From Bolinopsis microptera (Eukaryota > Ctenophora > Tentaculata > Lobata > Bolinopsidae), in the NCBI RefSeq assembly GCF_026151205.1, contig NC_087078.1, positions 11,108,175-11,172,174 on the forward strand: DNA of 64,000 nt, in the 5' to 3' direction. The stretch's first letter is position 1, and each line of letters opens with the position of its first letter. The position numbers and the translations under genes are program-made. A model generated the notes under the pieces. That model was not told where the DNA came from. It did not search any database and saw nothing but the letters and a program-made list of their open reading frames with translations. This document shows, piece after piece, positions 11,800 to 23,800 of the stretch.

Positions 11800-13185
11800 A
11801 AAATAAGCTAAGGGTGTGTACTTTAATACCAATCAGATGAGAGGTTACGGAACAAATGAGAGAGAGAGAAAACCGCTATAACAAATACTATGAAACTGAA
11901 AATGACATGTTTTTTGAAGGTTTGAATAATATTAGTTGGAAATTTGAAGCCGGCTCTTGGCTGTCATGTGCTTGGAGATAACCCGGTACAGCTTGAGTTA
12001 CTGATAGGTGCTACGTTTCGATATTAGCTCATCACAGCCACTATTTTTAGAATGATGTATATTATGAAGGAGTGAGGTTTTTTACAATATTTCGAGCTCA
12101 CTATGTGGTACGTGGTATATATTATGTAGTCTGCATCTACAGACAGTACCTGCAGTTGTCAACAATCAAACCACTGACGGCATCGTAACCCTGAAATACC
12201 CTGGTTCCCCCAGCTAATCCGTCGTCGAGTCCATTATCATTACCCGATATTCGTCAAACTTCACCCTTGTGTGAAGACCGCCAAAACCCCCCGAACCACC
12301 CTCGAAAGGCAGTATAGAAGCTAGCTCTTGTCTTTTATATGACAATCACCGACATTATAATCCTATAACCCTTGGTTAACGCAGGCTCGATCTCATTAAC
12401 CAAATACTCCCTTCTCAAGCTGGGAACCCATATTGTTAGAGGTATGGTTTGTGTAAGAGCTGCTTAGTACCTCCTGCATATTCACATGTAGGAATTATCT
12501 CTCAGTTTACACGTGCTCCAGTGAGGTGATTAAGGTTTGTATTGATATTGGGAAATTAATCCTTGTTTTCTTTACATTTGTACAATTTAACATGCTAGAA
12601 ATTAGAATATAGATAGTTTAGGTATTTGTTAAAAATTATTTTTATTTAAGGCCATGAACTTGCAGGGTGAGATCATTCGTCGTCGCTTACAGTTTTTGGG
12701 AATATCGTGTGGAGCTGTCGTGCATGTACTTTTCTCAGACGTTTCCATTAATTTGTTGTGAGCAACTTAACAAGATATATGGTCGCGGTATGGATCTGGA
12801 TACTGGTGTGGAGGTGAACCATAATTCAGCTGATTGGTTAGTCGCTGTCACGTGTCAAACAAAACGTGGTCCATCCCCCCATCAGTAATTCCAGATCCAT
12901 CAAGCGTACGTTATAAGTAAGAGATAACTCGGTGACAATTGGCAAGCCTTCTAAATATAAAATATGATGTTTTTGCAAAATATATAAATGGGAGTCCTCT
13001 CCTTTTTAGTTTAATAAATACTTTTTCACAAAATTTCCAATATAATATGACGTAAAATTATTTTTTTCGAAATGTTTCGTACATCAGTCGAATATAATCT
13101 GCAGACAACAGGAACAAGTCATTAGCCAAACTACTCCTGTTCCGGTGTGTTCATCTTGAGACATTACAACGGTTGTGCATGAAGT
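11800..13185. other. No gene recognised
   Basis: Only short open frames. The motif GCTGATTGGTTAGTCGCTGTCACGTG near 12828 resembles motifs near 18130 and 23720, which suggests fragments of one MITE family. Confidence 0.4.
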
Positions 13186-13187
13186 TG

Positions 13188-13513
13188 CGATTTGTTCACA
13201 ATTTTCTGTAGTCTGTTTGCTTATGATCTGAGTCAGAATTTACAAAATGTTTCTGTCTGGGATTGTTTGCAAAGGTAGGAACTTATTCAAGCTTTTCATT
13301 AAGAATTAGAACAAGTCCTCCATATTATGTAGCTGCAGGGTGTGGACTGGCGATTTGTTCACAATTTTCTGTAGTCCGTTTGTTTATGATCTGAGTCAGA
13401 ATTTACAAAATATTTCTGTCTGGGATTGTTTGCAAAGGTAGGAACTTATTCAAGCTTTTCATTAAGAATTAGAACAAGTCCTCCATATTATGTAGCTGCA
13501 GGGTGTGGACTGG
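13188..13513. repeat. Recent tandem duplication, 2 x 163 bp
   Basis: The units 13188-13350 and 13351-13513 are almost identical, with a few substitutions (for example TAGTCTGTTTGC against TAGTCCGTTTGT). They abut exactly, ending GGGTGTGGACTGG. No coding content. Confidence 0.9.
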
Positions 13514-13519
13514 TTAAAA

Positions 13520-16500
13520 CATCCCACGATTACCACATTACAAAATAATACTCAAATTATTTGTTAAATAGCAGTGTTGAAAGTATTAAAATGAAATAAT
13601 TTCAACCAAGCTGCAGACTTGTACAGTATCTTTTTATCTTACCCTGATCTCTAGACCCCCTAAAAATTCTCGCCATGTTCACTACTCCTTTATAATATTG
13701 CACTATACTATAGTTAGTTACTATAGTTACTATACTATAGTTACTATACTATAGTTACTATACGTAACTACGTAAAGAGCTTTATAATAGTGCACTATAC
13801 GTAACTAAGTAAAGCACCTTGCCATGTGGTCCTCCTCCACCGAGCAGCATCTGTTTCAATGAAGCAATGATATCTCTGTAACACTGCACCTAATTGCTGC
13901 TGTCTAGGTTTTAAATTGCTGTTACCATTAGTATCCTCATCTACATTTACGAAACAGTTAGGTTAAAGCTGGCGCGTCACTGCTGTTACAATATTACAGG
14001 ATCACAGTGAGTGAGTAAGCTTTAATCATTAGTCGATGTCATTTCTCTTGAAGCCACGAAGTTGACATGGCACTAATGTTTTCATGTTTAGTACAATAGG
14101 GTATACTAAATACTAATAATATACAAATCAAGCTCAGTCTGAAGACTAAAGATATATTATGGTTCGAGCTTCAGACTAAGCTTTGCCGCTGTTTCTTTGG
14201 GAAAATAGTCTTTATTGGAAGACTCTCCATCTTCTAGTATTCTCTGTGTTATAAAAAAAAAGACTCAAATGACGAGACTTTATGATTTTACCCAGCCATG
14301 CTTACTAGGCAGTAATAATTTGACAAACAAAACTTCAAATGTAAGCATTGTATCGTTATCAAAGGATTTGCCCCCCAAGGATGGCGCCTTCTTCGGTTTG
14401 TTACTCGTGTAAATGTGTAGTTGCCCTGCAGGCCCCTCTGTTAGAATGATATGTCTGTAAATCTCTGACTCTGCTTCTAATTGCCCTTGTTGACGTCACA
14501 CTCCCCGTTACAATTAGCTGATATCTTCTCCTCTGATACAGTTGAGTGGCTTAATGTGTCGCCTCGACCTTAATTTTGGCCCTGTTTCTTAAGCCACTTA
14601 ACAGCGGAATTGTGGCTCTGCCGAGAGGCTGCTCCACATGCACTTCATACGTGCAGTTCGTACTTCATGCAGTCCCCCCTCGTCTAGGTTACAATATACT
14701 GCACTCTCAGAGCCGTGATCTGTGAGTAATAGTTCAATTTCACCTGAGTCGGCAGCTTGTCAGACTGAAATGAACCTATGTTTTAATTAAACTGCAGATT
14801 AAGTGGTTTTACGGTACAGATCAAGCTGGTTGTCCTCCCCAAATCCCATTTGAGACTCCTCGCGAAATCATGTTCATATGTTCGGTATTTATTAAAAATT
14901 TTGGCAGGTTGCATGACACTACATTACATTTTGGGATCCAAACTTCTTGACACTTTGACAGCCACCTCTGATCCCTCCATCCTGGGGACATGCTACTGCT
15001 AGACACATGTAGGAGAGCCTTATACGCCCACTCGTAGTCGTACTGATCACTTTTATTTAAATTTCATGTTCACTCCCAGAATAACAGGCAGATATGATCT
15101 TGCACGCTTGAGACGTTATCAAGACGAGGATGGCCCCCACGTGCGTGCCCACGTGCTATTTGACCTGTCACTACACGTGTCATATGGTCGGCCTGGTAGT
15201 TGGTTTCAAGTACTCTGCACTAGTAGTGGCGGGTTGAATTCGCAATGTGCGACCTTGATTTCAGTTAAAATTCTGGGACTATATTATAGCTGACCGTCGA
15301 TTGACCATCTTTCTTGCTCAATCATTTAATTTTAAAGGTTCTCGACAATTTAGTTTAAAGGCCGCCCGTGTCATATATTAGTATATTTGGTGGCTGCATG
15401 ACGCGGTGCTCAACATATTTAACGTACAAACCGTTTGACTATACCTCTTTAAGTTTAACGATATTTTGAAGATCTCGTTGGATTATCATTAAAATTTAAT
15501 TTAAACCAAATAACCACGTATTACCTGTCTAATTTTAAACGGTATTTCGAGTTCTTTGAACATTAATCAGATATTCCTATAATAAGAGCGACAACTATAA
15601 TACCGTTTACGTGGTTAATCTAGCAATTTTACGAGTTATTTTGAAGAGGCCGCGACAGTATTTAAATGCCAGGCCTAGCTCACAAGCCAAGTTTGAAGTA
15701 GTTATATAAGGAAGAAGTCATAATCTCTTTAACGCCGAACGCGGAATATAGTCCTGAATCCTGATATCGTTCGGGTCATGCATTATATAACGGGCGTCCC
15801 ATGTGCAGTTTAAATGATCCCACTGCCGGTCAGATTGCCGCAATAAAATCTAAAATATCCGTACGGTTCCCGTCAAGTCTGAACTAGCCCTGAATACCTA
15901 CTTTATACCCTTCATATAAATTAATAAAGAACAAAGCACGTGGACTGCATCTGTAACTATTAGAGCAGCTTTAAAACATGGCACAGAGCACACGATGGTA
16001 ATTCTTACTGCAGTTTCCCATGCCGATATCTCGCTATATAATAATTACAGTCGCTAGAACCTGCAGGTACAGATCTAGATACGGTACCTGATATCTCCGT
16101 TACTACACTACAGGTCTAGACGGTAGACCGCTCTGGATCTGATAAAGGGACCTTGCTAAATGTTCCAGCTAGATATGGTTTTTATTGATCAGCTGATATG
16201 GTCGTCACCACATTGGGTTTTGTATCAGAGAGCAAAGTTCTGCTGTGATTTAAAAACTTATATTAGAGCTTTTCTTCCTGTTCATCATGCGGTTTTGCAG
16301 CTGGTAAGACTTTGAAGATTTCTAGTCCTACCTTCATAAGTTGAAGAAACAAATATTTGAACATGCATTTCATTTGAATATCATAATTTGCTACTTAGGG
16401 CTTGTTTGTCAACATTTTATTATTATTAATGACAATTTTAACCTGCAATGCAACTCTTTGGAATCGGATAACCAAAAAATTTGGACAAATTTACTGCCAA

Positions 16501-17920
16501 TTTTCCGCACAGAATAACTTCCAAAATATCCTGTCAAATATGTAATTATATTCGCTCTGTCATATTATAGCCATTCAACTTGTGTGTTAATATAATATCA
16601 TTATAAATATAAAACATTTTACCATTTCGTCCCGAATTTCCCAACGATCAATTTCGAACCAATTAACTGTTAGACAAATTGACTTCCCTGTCACATGTAG
16701 TAATTAGCCTTCAAATGAGCAGGCTTCTATCAAAAATATTCGATTTTCTTACTTAATTTTGTATAAATTTTAAAGGTTTTTGAGGCCCAGGTCCATTTGA
16801 TCAAGGAAAATCTTCGTTTTTTAATACTAAAGCTGTTCAGGAATTTTTCGTGATATTGTAACGCGGTTAAATTTTAAGATTTTATTTTCATACTTTTATT
16901 CGGCTTTTGTTTTATATCTGAACTTATTTATGAATTGATGTATAGCCAAAACGAGTTTGTTAGTGTTCTCCTTGGTAATTTCAAGTTTAATTCCAGTTTA
17001 ATTCCAGTTTAATTCCAGTAAATGTTTTACGTTTCAATGATCAGCTGATATTAAAAGTATTGATCGATCTTGCTTTTTTATATAAATTGCAATGAAATTT
17101 CAATCTTTGTTCTAAACCGAGAACCATCATTCGATATGGACATCATGTCTGAAGAAATGGGCATGTTGTAAATCGAGAATTACATCTTAGGGGTAGAACG
17201 AATTTTATTAATTTATGAACTTTGGTCCATTAGCTGATGGCATAAAATGAGAGCACTTTAAGAATTAGGACAAATAGTAGAAATATAGCATTAATTAATG
17301 CACAAATTGTATCCATATATCCTTTATGAATGGAGACCGTATGCTGTCGATTATACTGCACTTACCAGATCTAGAGAAGTAGTTAGTAGTGAGATGTTAC
17401 CAAATGTAGATGTATTTTGATCTATAGCACTACACAAGGTTACTTGAGCTCTCCCCATTTTTTAGATTTTATTTGAATTCTACAGTGCTCACTGCTCAGG
17501 GAGCAGGAAAATTATGATCTTAGTAATAATGAGCACATTCCAGCTCCAATTATGAAAATCTACAACCCATTAATCCCAAATACATAACAAGATGATACAA
17601 TCCCAACCGTTTGACCCAGTAAAAATCTCTATTTGGAAAGTCAAATGTCAGCCCTCTTACAACTATAGGAGTAGGAGGGTAATTTGCTCCCTCAAATTAG
17701 AAGGTGTTGTAACTCAGAACTTAAGAACCTTAAAGGTGCTCTGTAGCGATATTTTAAGACTTTAGTCCCCTTATTGTTATCAATTAACAAAATTAGATAT
17801 GGACATTATGGAGGCACAATCAGGGGGACGGTTAAAGTGCCAGAAAGTCCCTGGTTCTCATTAATTAAATGAGACTCAGGAGAGCGACTGCTAGTAAAGA
17901 TATAACATATTTGTCTCCGC
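13520..17920. other. No gene recognised; simple repeats only
   Basis: A short palindromic tandem (ACTATAGTT units) lies at about 13710-13765, and a triplicated GTTTAATTCCA lies near 16984-17020. Open frames at 14215, 14821 and 15066 have no splice-site support or recognisable motif. I see nothing else. Confidence 0.4.
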
Positions 17921-17921
17921 T

Positions 17922-18007
17922 CGAAGAGAGAGAGAGAGAGCGAGGAGGAGAGAGAGAGGAGGAGAGGGAGAGAAGGAGAGAGGGAGAGAGAGAGAGGAGG
18001 GGGGAGG
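17922..18007. repeat. GA/GGA-rich microsatellite
   Basis: An uninterrupted purine tract of GAGA and GGAGAG units on the plus strand. Confidence 0.95.
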
Positions 18008-18825
18008 TCCGAGGTAGTAGTAAAGGTGTCCTGATCACGTTTTAATATTTGCGAATTTCTTATGGGAGGTGAAACTTACCATTTGTTTTGCCACGTGACA
18101 GTGATTTTGGGATTTAATTGGTCAGTGCTGGAAGCTGATTGGTTAATCGTTGACACGTGCATCAGGGATTGTACCAGGTAGTCGAGGTGTCCTGCACCCC
18201 GGCCTACTAGTAACAACACCATCTAATTGTACCGTAACTTCTCTACTATTGTTACACCTGACTATATGGTTATTACATAGCTCCGTATATAATAACCCGA
18301 TATTTTATATCTTACCAATATCAGACACGATCTATCTTATATTAACTACGTGGTAGATATTGGAGAATGGAGAGTGGTAGTATAGTCTGTGTTATAATGA
18401 TCAGCGCCACCCGTTTATGCTTGTAACCTTCAGAAGATTTATGAGTATGACACATGATAATATTAATAATATGTCGTATTGCATGTCTCGTTGTGACATA
18501 ATGCCTGATTGTGTCTGGTATAATCGGGTAATATGTCTGATATCTCTTCTGAATTTGTAATTGTGCTTGTTCAGTAAATCACCTGCCACAAACTCCCTAC
18601 GTAAGGGTCCTCATCTGCTGGATTATAAGAGCCAGTACCTTTATTGTACTGTAAATAAATCGGAATAACCAAGTTCTGGAGTCGCATGTTGAACTTTTTT
18701 GTCGAGTTTGTTTTCTGGAGTTGACTCTATAAAATCTATACTGTGAATAGAGTTATCATAAGAATCCCTAGACATATTTCTCCTGTTACCGATGGCCCAC
18801 TGAACCTTGTTGGTGGTAAATCTAC

Positions 18826-19095
18826 AGGGTTGCCAAGAACTAACTGCCCACACGCAACCCTTTATTAATCGAAATTCTCATAATTCGTGTCAGAATTGCA
18901 GAAAATGTTCAAAGTTTGGGTCAAACTTTAATTTCTTGAAAGTTTTGTACAATTTTATTGATTACAGTAGGCGTGGCAGGCTACTCCCTATTTTCACTAT
19001 TCTTGTCATAAAATGATAATTCTTTGAAGTTTGAGTTAAGAACTTAATATTTTCTAAACACATTTGATTTGATAATTGAAAAACTTTCCCATAAT
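18826..19095. repeat. Dispersed repeat, copy 1 (second copy at 43802)
   Basis: This segment shares ordered blocks with 43802-44075: CTGCCCACACGCAACC, GGGTCAAACTT, TTCTTGAAAGTTT, GGGCGTGGC-like sequence, CACTATT, TTCATAAAATGA and ACACATTTG. The copies are clearly diverged. The second copy begins with a TACAGGATGTCCCAAAAGTG end typical of short DNA transposons. Confidence 0.6.
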
Positions 19096-19099
19096 TACG

Positions 19100-20890
19100 T
19101 AAGTTATTAAAGGATTGTGCTTGCCAGTCTGCAAAAGTCGTAACCTCAAAAAAAAACATTTAATGTAAAAATGTTAAGCTTATTGCCCACAAATATTAAA
19201 ACAATTTGCCGTCTTATAAGCGATCTCTTACCGCTCAAAGCTTGTATTGCTCTGCTAGTAAAAACTTAAATCTGCCAGTTTTATTATTATAACTCATACA
19301 GATTGTCGGTTTACTGGTTTACTCGCAGCGATTATACGGCGACTCAAAGCTTTTATACCACGCTAAGGTGTTCTTATGATGATGCTCATCATTAATATCG
19401 GCAATATGGCAAAATCGTTAGATGATCATGAATCATAGATTTTAGTGGAAAATATTTCATTTGGTCCCAATCTGTGAAGAAGGTATTTTTGCTGGGAACA
19501 TTGAATCTATGCACTTTTCCATTTTGTTGTGTCCCATTAGAACCACCACTTTCTGTAAAGCTAACATAGTTTATCTCTGCCAAAATACGAGCCTTGGTTT
19601 ATCTTCATCTCAGTTTCAATTATCATCGCCTTCTTTAATAGTTTAATGGTTATGCTTGATAGGCGCTGTTGCCCAAGATAGATGCCAAAATAACCGCTTG
19701 TTAAACTACTGCTAGACTACCACGTACACAAATTCGTTAGATTGTAAACAAATACTAGCACTGCTAGTATTTGTTTACAATCTAACGAATTTGTCGACCA
19801 AAACATATATGATGGCATATGGGTATTCGATAGAACTATTTAGTCATAGATGCAATTAATACATTTACGTTCATCTAAGCAAGTAAGAATGCTAAGAATT
19901 TGTCGAAATCAATTGTTTGTCTATAAACCTTTTTGTTTGGCATGACAACACGTAATTGATCTGTGCAATGCCAAGCTTTAAAAATTCCACGCCAACTTAT
20001 TAAAGTAATTTGATGATCATTATTTAAAATATTTTATTTTACCTCGCAGCTCTTTCTTTACATTTATATTATATTGGCTTATTTATTGACGCTTAAATTT
20101 ATTGACGCTTAAATTTATTGATGCGACGACCCTTATTTGGGTATTTTCCCTCTTTTGTTTATAGTTTGAGTTGTTCATAACGTTGGCCGCTAATTTATAC
20201 CGATACTAATTTTAAACATTCATTTTATTGTCGATGGTATGCAATTGTTTAACTTTTGTATACTAGCCGCACGTGGAGTGTGGACGCAAACAAATAAATT
20301 GAAACAATTATTGTTCTTAAAGCTCTGAATGCATTGATGTAATAATATGAAGATAAATGTTGAAAGAGCTTATTTTTAATCAGAGCATATTGCAATATTG
20401 TATTGCGAACTGATCTTAAGAAGGTTCTGCAATGGTGTTTGTCGTTTATTATAGTGAGGTTTGTTTAATTTGTCTTGTTTTACATCGTCATAGTTAAGCT
20501 GAAATGCGAGCAACGCACATTTTAAATGCAGCTATAAACTGCTCATAAAAACTTAAACTTTAAGGGTTTGCAAAAACCCTTTAACATATCGGTTTCACTT
20601 TCACATATCGGTTTTGTGCGCTTATTTTTATTAACATCAGTTTCAATATCTTGTTATTAGAACGCAACAATTATAAAGCAACTTCTTATTTCTGCTTTAA
20701 ACTATAAACTTAAATTATCGACTATGCTTTTTTTGACATCGCTAATGATCACCTGTGGGTTTAATTCTTGAAAGTGGTCTTGTGAATCGAGAACTGTTAT
20801 TAAATCACTACTTTTACTTTTAAGATTTCAATCTGATCCGAATAAAACTGTTGAAAATTAACGATATCTTTAGTGCAGGATACTCTGTCT
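19100..20890. other. Upstream region of the GPCR gene; no gene recognised
   Basis: AT-rich. It holds the hairpin at 19729-19793 and a tandem triplet of a 16-bp unit (ATTTATTGACGCTTAA) near 20080-20125. An intron may end at about 20877 (TTTAGTGCAG) just before the GPCR start, so a 5' UTR exon could lie here unseen. Confidence 0.4.
19729..19793. repeat. Perfect 32-bp inverted repeat with 1-nt centre
   Basis: The arms 19729-19760 and 19762-19793 are exact reverse complements around a single C. This is the longest of three perfect, nearly loop-less palindromes in the window. Confidence 0.95.
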
Positions 20891-20893
20891 GCA

Positions 20894-23800
20894 ATGAACG
20901 AAACCGTGTTAATTCTTGTAGAAGAAAAAACGATGGCGAACGTGACCATGATTCCCCAGGGGCAGGACCCTCTTGCCGCAGACTGGCTGTCACAATCTGA
21001 CAAGATTGGTTTCCTCTTTTTACTGTCTATCATCTGCTCTGTCGCATTCTTTGGTAAGATTCAAAATATCCGAAATATTTCTGGAAACGTTTTTACTTCT
21101 TAGTAAGCTAATCATGAATTTCAATTTCATTCTTCTGATTTTCGGGAAAGCACCACCCATGGGGTTCCTCATCTACACATATGTGTGACAGATTTTTAAT
21201 TTTTGCTAAATTGAATAACTATTGAATAAACCCCAATTACTTAATTACAGTAACAAATAATACCCCCCTCCCCAGGAAACGCCCTCGTTTTGACGATAGC
21301 AGTCAAATCCTCCAAGATGAGAACTACAAATAACTGTTTCATCTTTAACTTGGCTTTCTGTGACTTTGTTGTGGGCTGCTTCAGTATCCCTGTCATGATC
21401 ACTACTCTGCTAGCGGAGAGGTATGTGCCATGTGTTGTTATCATTTCGGCTATTAGGTACAATTGACAATGCCGACTGGCTATTAACCGGCTATTAACCG
21501 GCTATTAACCGGCTATTAACCGGCTAATAACCGGCTAATAACCGGCTATTAACCGGCTATTAACCAGCTATTAACCGGCTATTAACCAGCTATTAGCCGG
21601 TTTATAGCCGGTCAGCATTGTACCTATTTGCCATCATTTTATCATATCTTAACCGAGAACAGACAATCTGTGTTCACCATGTTATTTTAAAACATATTGG
21701 GCCTCATGGTTTGGGTTTGGGTGACAAAATAAATACTACTAATTTTGTAATGTTTGGTATTCGTTCAACATTCAAGCTTGATTATTTAATTAAAGCAATG
21801 TCTTGACAGGTGGGTATTCGGAGCGACGATGTGTAACATAACAGCGTTTGTTGATAACATGGTAATGATGGAGAGCATCTGGACCCTGGCCACTCTCTCT
21901 GCTTTCAGAGCTATGAGCGTACTTGATCCTTTCAGGGTCAAACAGGTATTGTAACACTATACTATTTAATCTCTATTCTTGTTTGCAAATGTTTGTTCCT
22001 GTTTTTTATTAGATGAAGTCGAATAAAAACTACTATGGGACTTTAAATTGTTGGTAAGTCATTGTATAAAATAGCACGATGAAACCAACACCGAGAACTG
22101 AACAATTTCAGCGTTCCATAAGAAAGAAAGTACTGATAGGACTCTTCATACTATCACTGCTTGTTGGAGGTTTTGTTGCTGCACCTCTTTTTGGATGGAG
22201 CCAGTAAGTTGGAAATGTTTAATTACTCCGGATATACACCATTTTCCTCATGAAAAAAAAATGTGAAAATTGTTTCGCTTTCGAAAATGGAAATAGACCG
22301 ATCTCGCCGATTTCGCCATATCATCATATCGCCAGATCTTAAGATCTTTTCTTCGTCCATGAGGATTGAGGAATTAACGAAACCCTTTCCTTTCAGCTAT
22401 TCCTTCTCCTCCTTAACATTCAACTGTGGATCAGAATTCGGGTCCTACTTCATGACTTTCATAGTCCTGGTCCTGTTCCTCCCTATATTTGTAGTTGTGA
22501 TATCCTATATTATCATACTCAGTGTGGCGCTGTCTAACTTTGCAGAGAATCCTTCACAGGATAGACGCAGGTTTGTTGGGTTTTACATTTATTACATAAT
22601 TAATTAAATTTAATCATACGTCAGCTTAATTAACAACTTTTATTAATATTTTCAAGTTAGAACGCTCCGGTACTGGGAAGAAGAGCTAAATTTTGATTTT
22701 TTTTGTTAATTACAGTGCCCCATCCTTTTTCTGTTTATAAACTTATAAACTATGAAAGGTTGGCGATTTCTTGATTTTCGTTGGGCAAACATGTACTTTG
22801 AACAGTGGTCTACAAGTACAAAGTAAAAAATTTTCTCTCAGCTACATGGCAATGATTGCATGATATGCAAAATTTGCATTATTCCTTGATCTTTATTAGG
22901 GGAAACAATAACAATGTCAGAATGAAATTCATACGAGTAGCAGTTGCAGCCTCTCTGATGTATGTTGCATTCTTACATCTTGCATTTTGTGTGACTTCAG
23001 GCTCAAGTTGAAGTACTAGGCCCGCTCTGAATTGTACTAATCCTAAATTTGTGATTTCTTCTGATCTATTATAAATACTAGCGGTGTGCCCGTCCTATGT
23101 GGACTATTGGTCTTGCTTTGAAAATAAAAGTCCGTTTTGAGGTAGTAAAATTTATTCAAACCAACCAGCCTAAACCATCGGTCATAAATTTGTGATTTTA
23201 CTTGATCGGGCTTGTATACTACATAATGCATTCCCTGAATATGACTGATTCTTAGTTTATGATTTCACATGATTTACTGTATGCTGATTCTTTATCTATA
23301 AATATTTTATTTATCAAACTATAAATAATTTATAAATGAAATACCCCACCCCGATGCCCCCTAATTGATGCTCTCATTATTTAATTGCATGATACAGAAA
23401 ATTAGCATGAATGTTAGAACTTTACTAGGAGACGTACCACCACTATTACAAGACTGGAGCTACTGCCAGTCCAGTACGAAATGTATGTTCGCTAAAACTG
23501 CTAATCTTCAATACCACTCATTCTTTCTAATTAATTGCAATTTAGTATGATTTGTTATCTTGAAAACAGGATTAATGCAATAATGACCAGCTCGAAATAT
23601 TTTTAACCTCCCTATTCTCATAATTAATTTCTCGATGATCAAACTCTGAGGGGAGGTGAGGCATATTTTTTGACACGTGCGGCAGACGTGATTTTAGAAT
23701 TTGGTTGGTCATCAGTGGAAGCTGATGAGTTCATCGCTGTCACATTTAAAAAATATGCTTCACCTTTCCACCAGAATCCACAGCTATAACATTGTTGACT

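Noticed and set aside
22900-22936. GPCR exon 6 ending at CGA|GTAGCA and joining directly to the TM6 exon
   Set aside because: The phase fits, but the donor is poor. Ending at GTATGT (22959) and adding exons at 29556, 30251 and 30540 gives better donors and acceptors in that part and a consistent phase chain.
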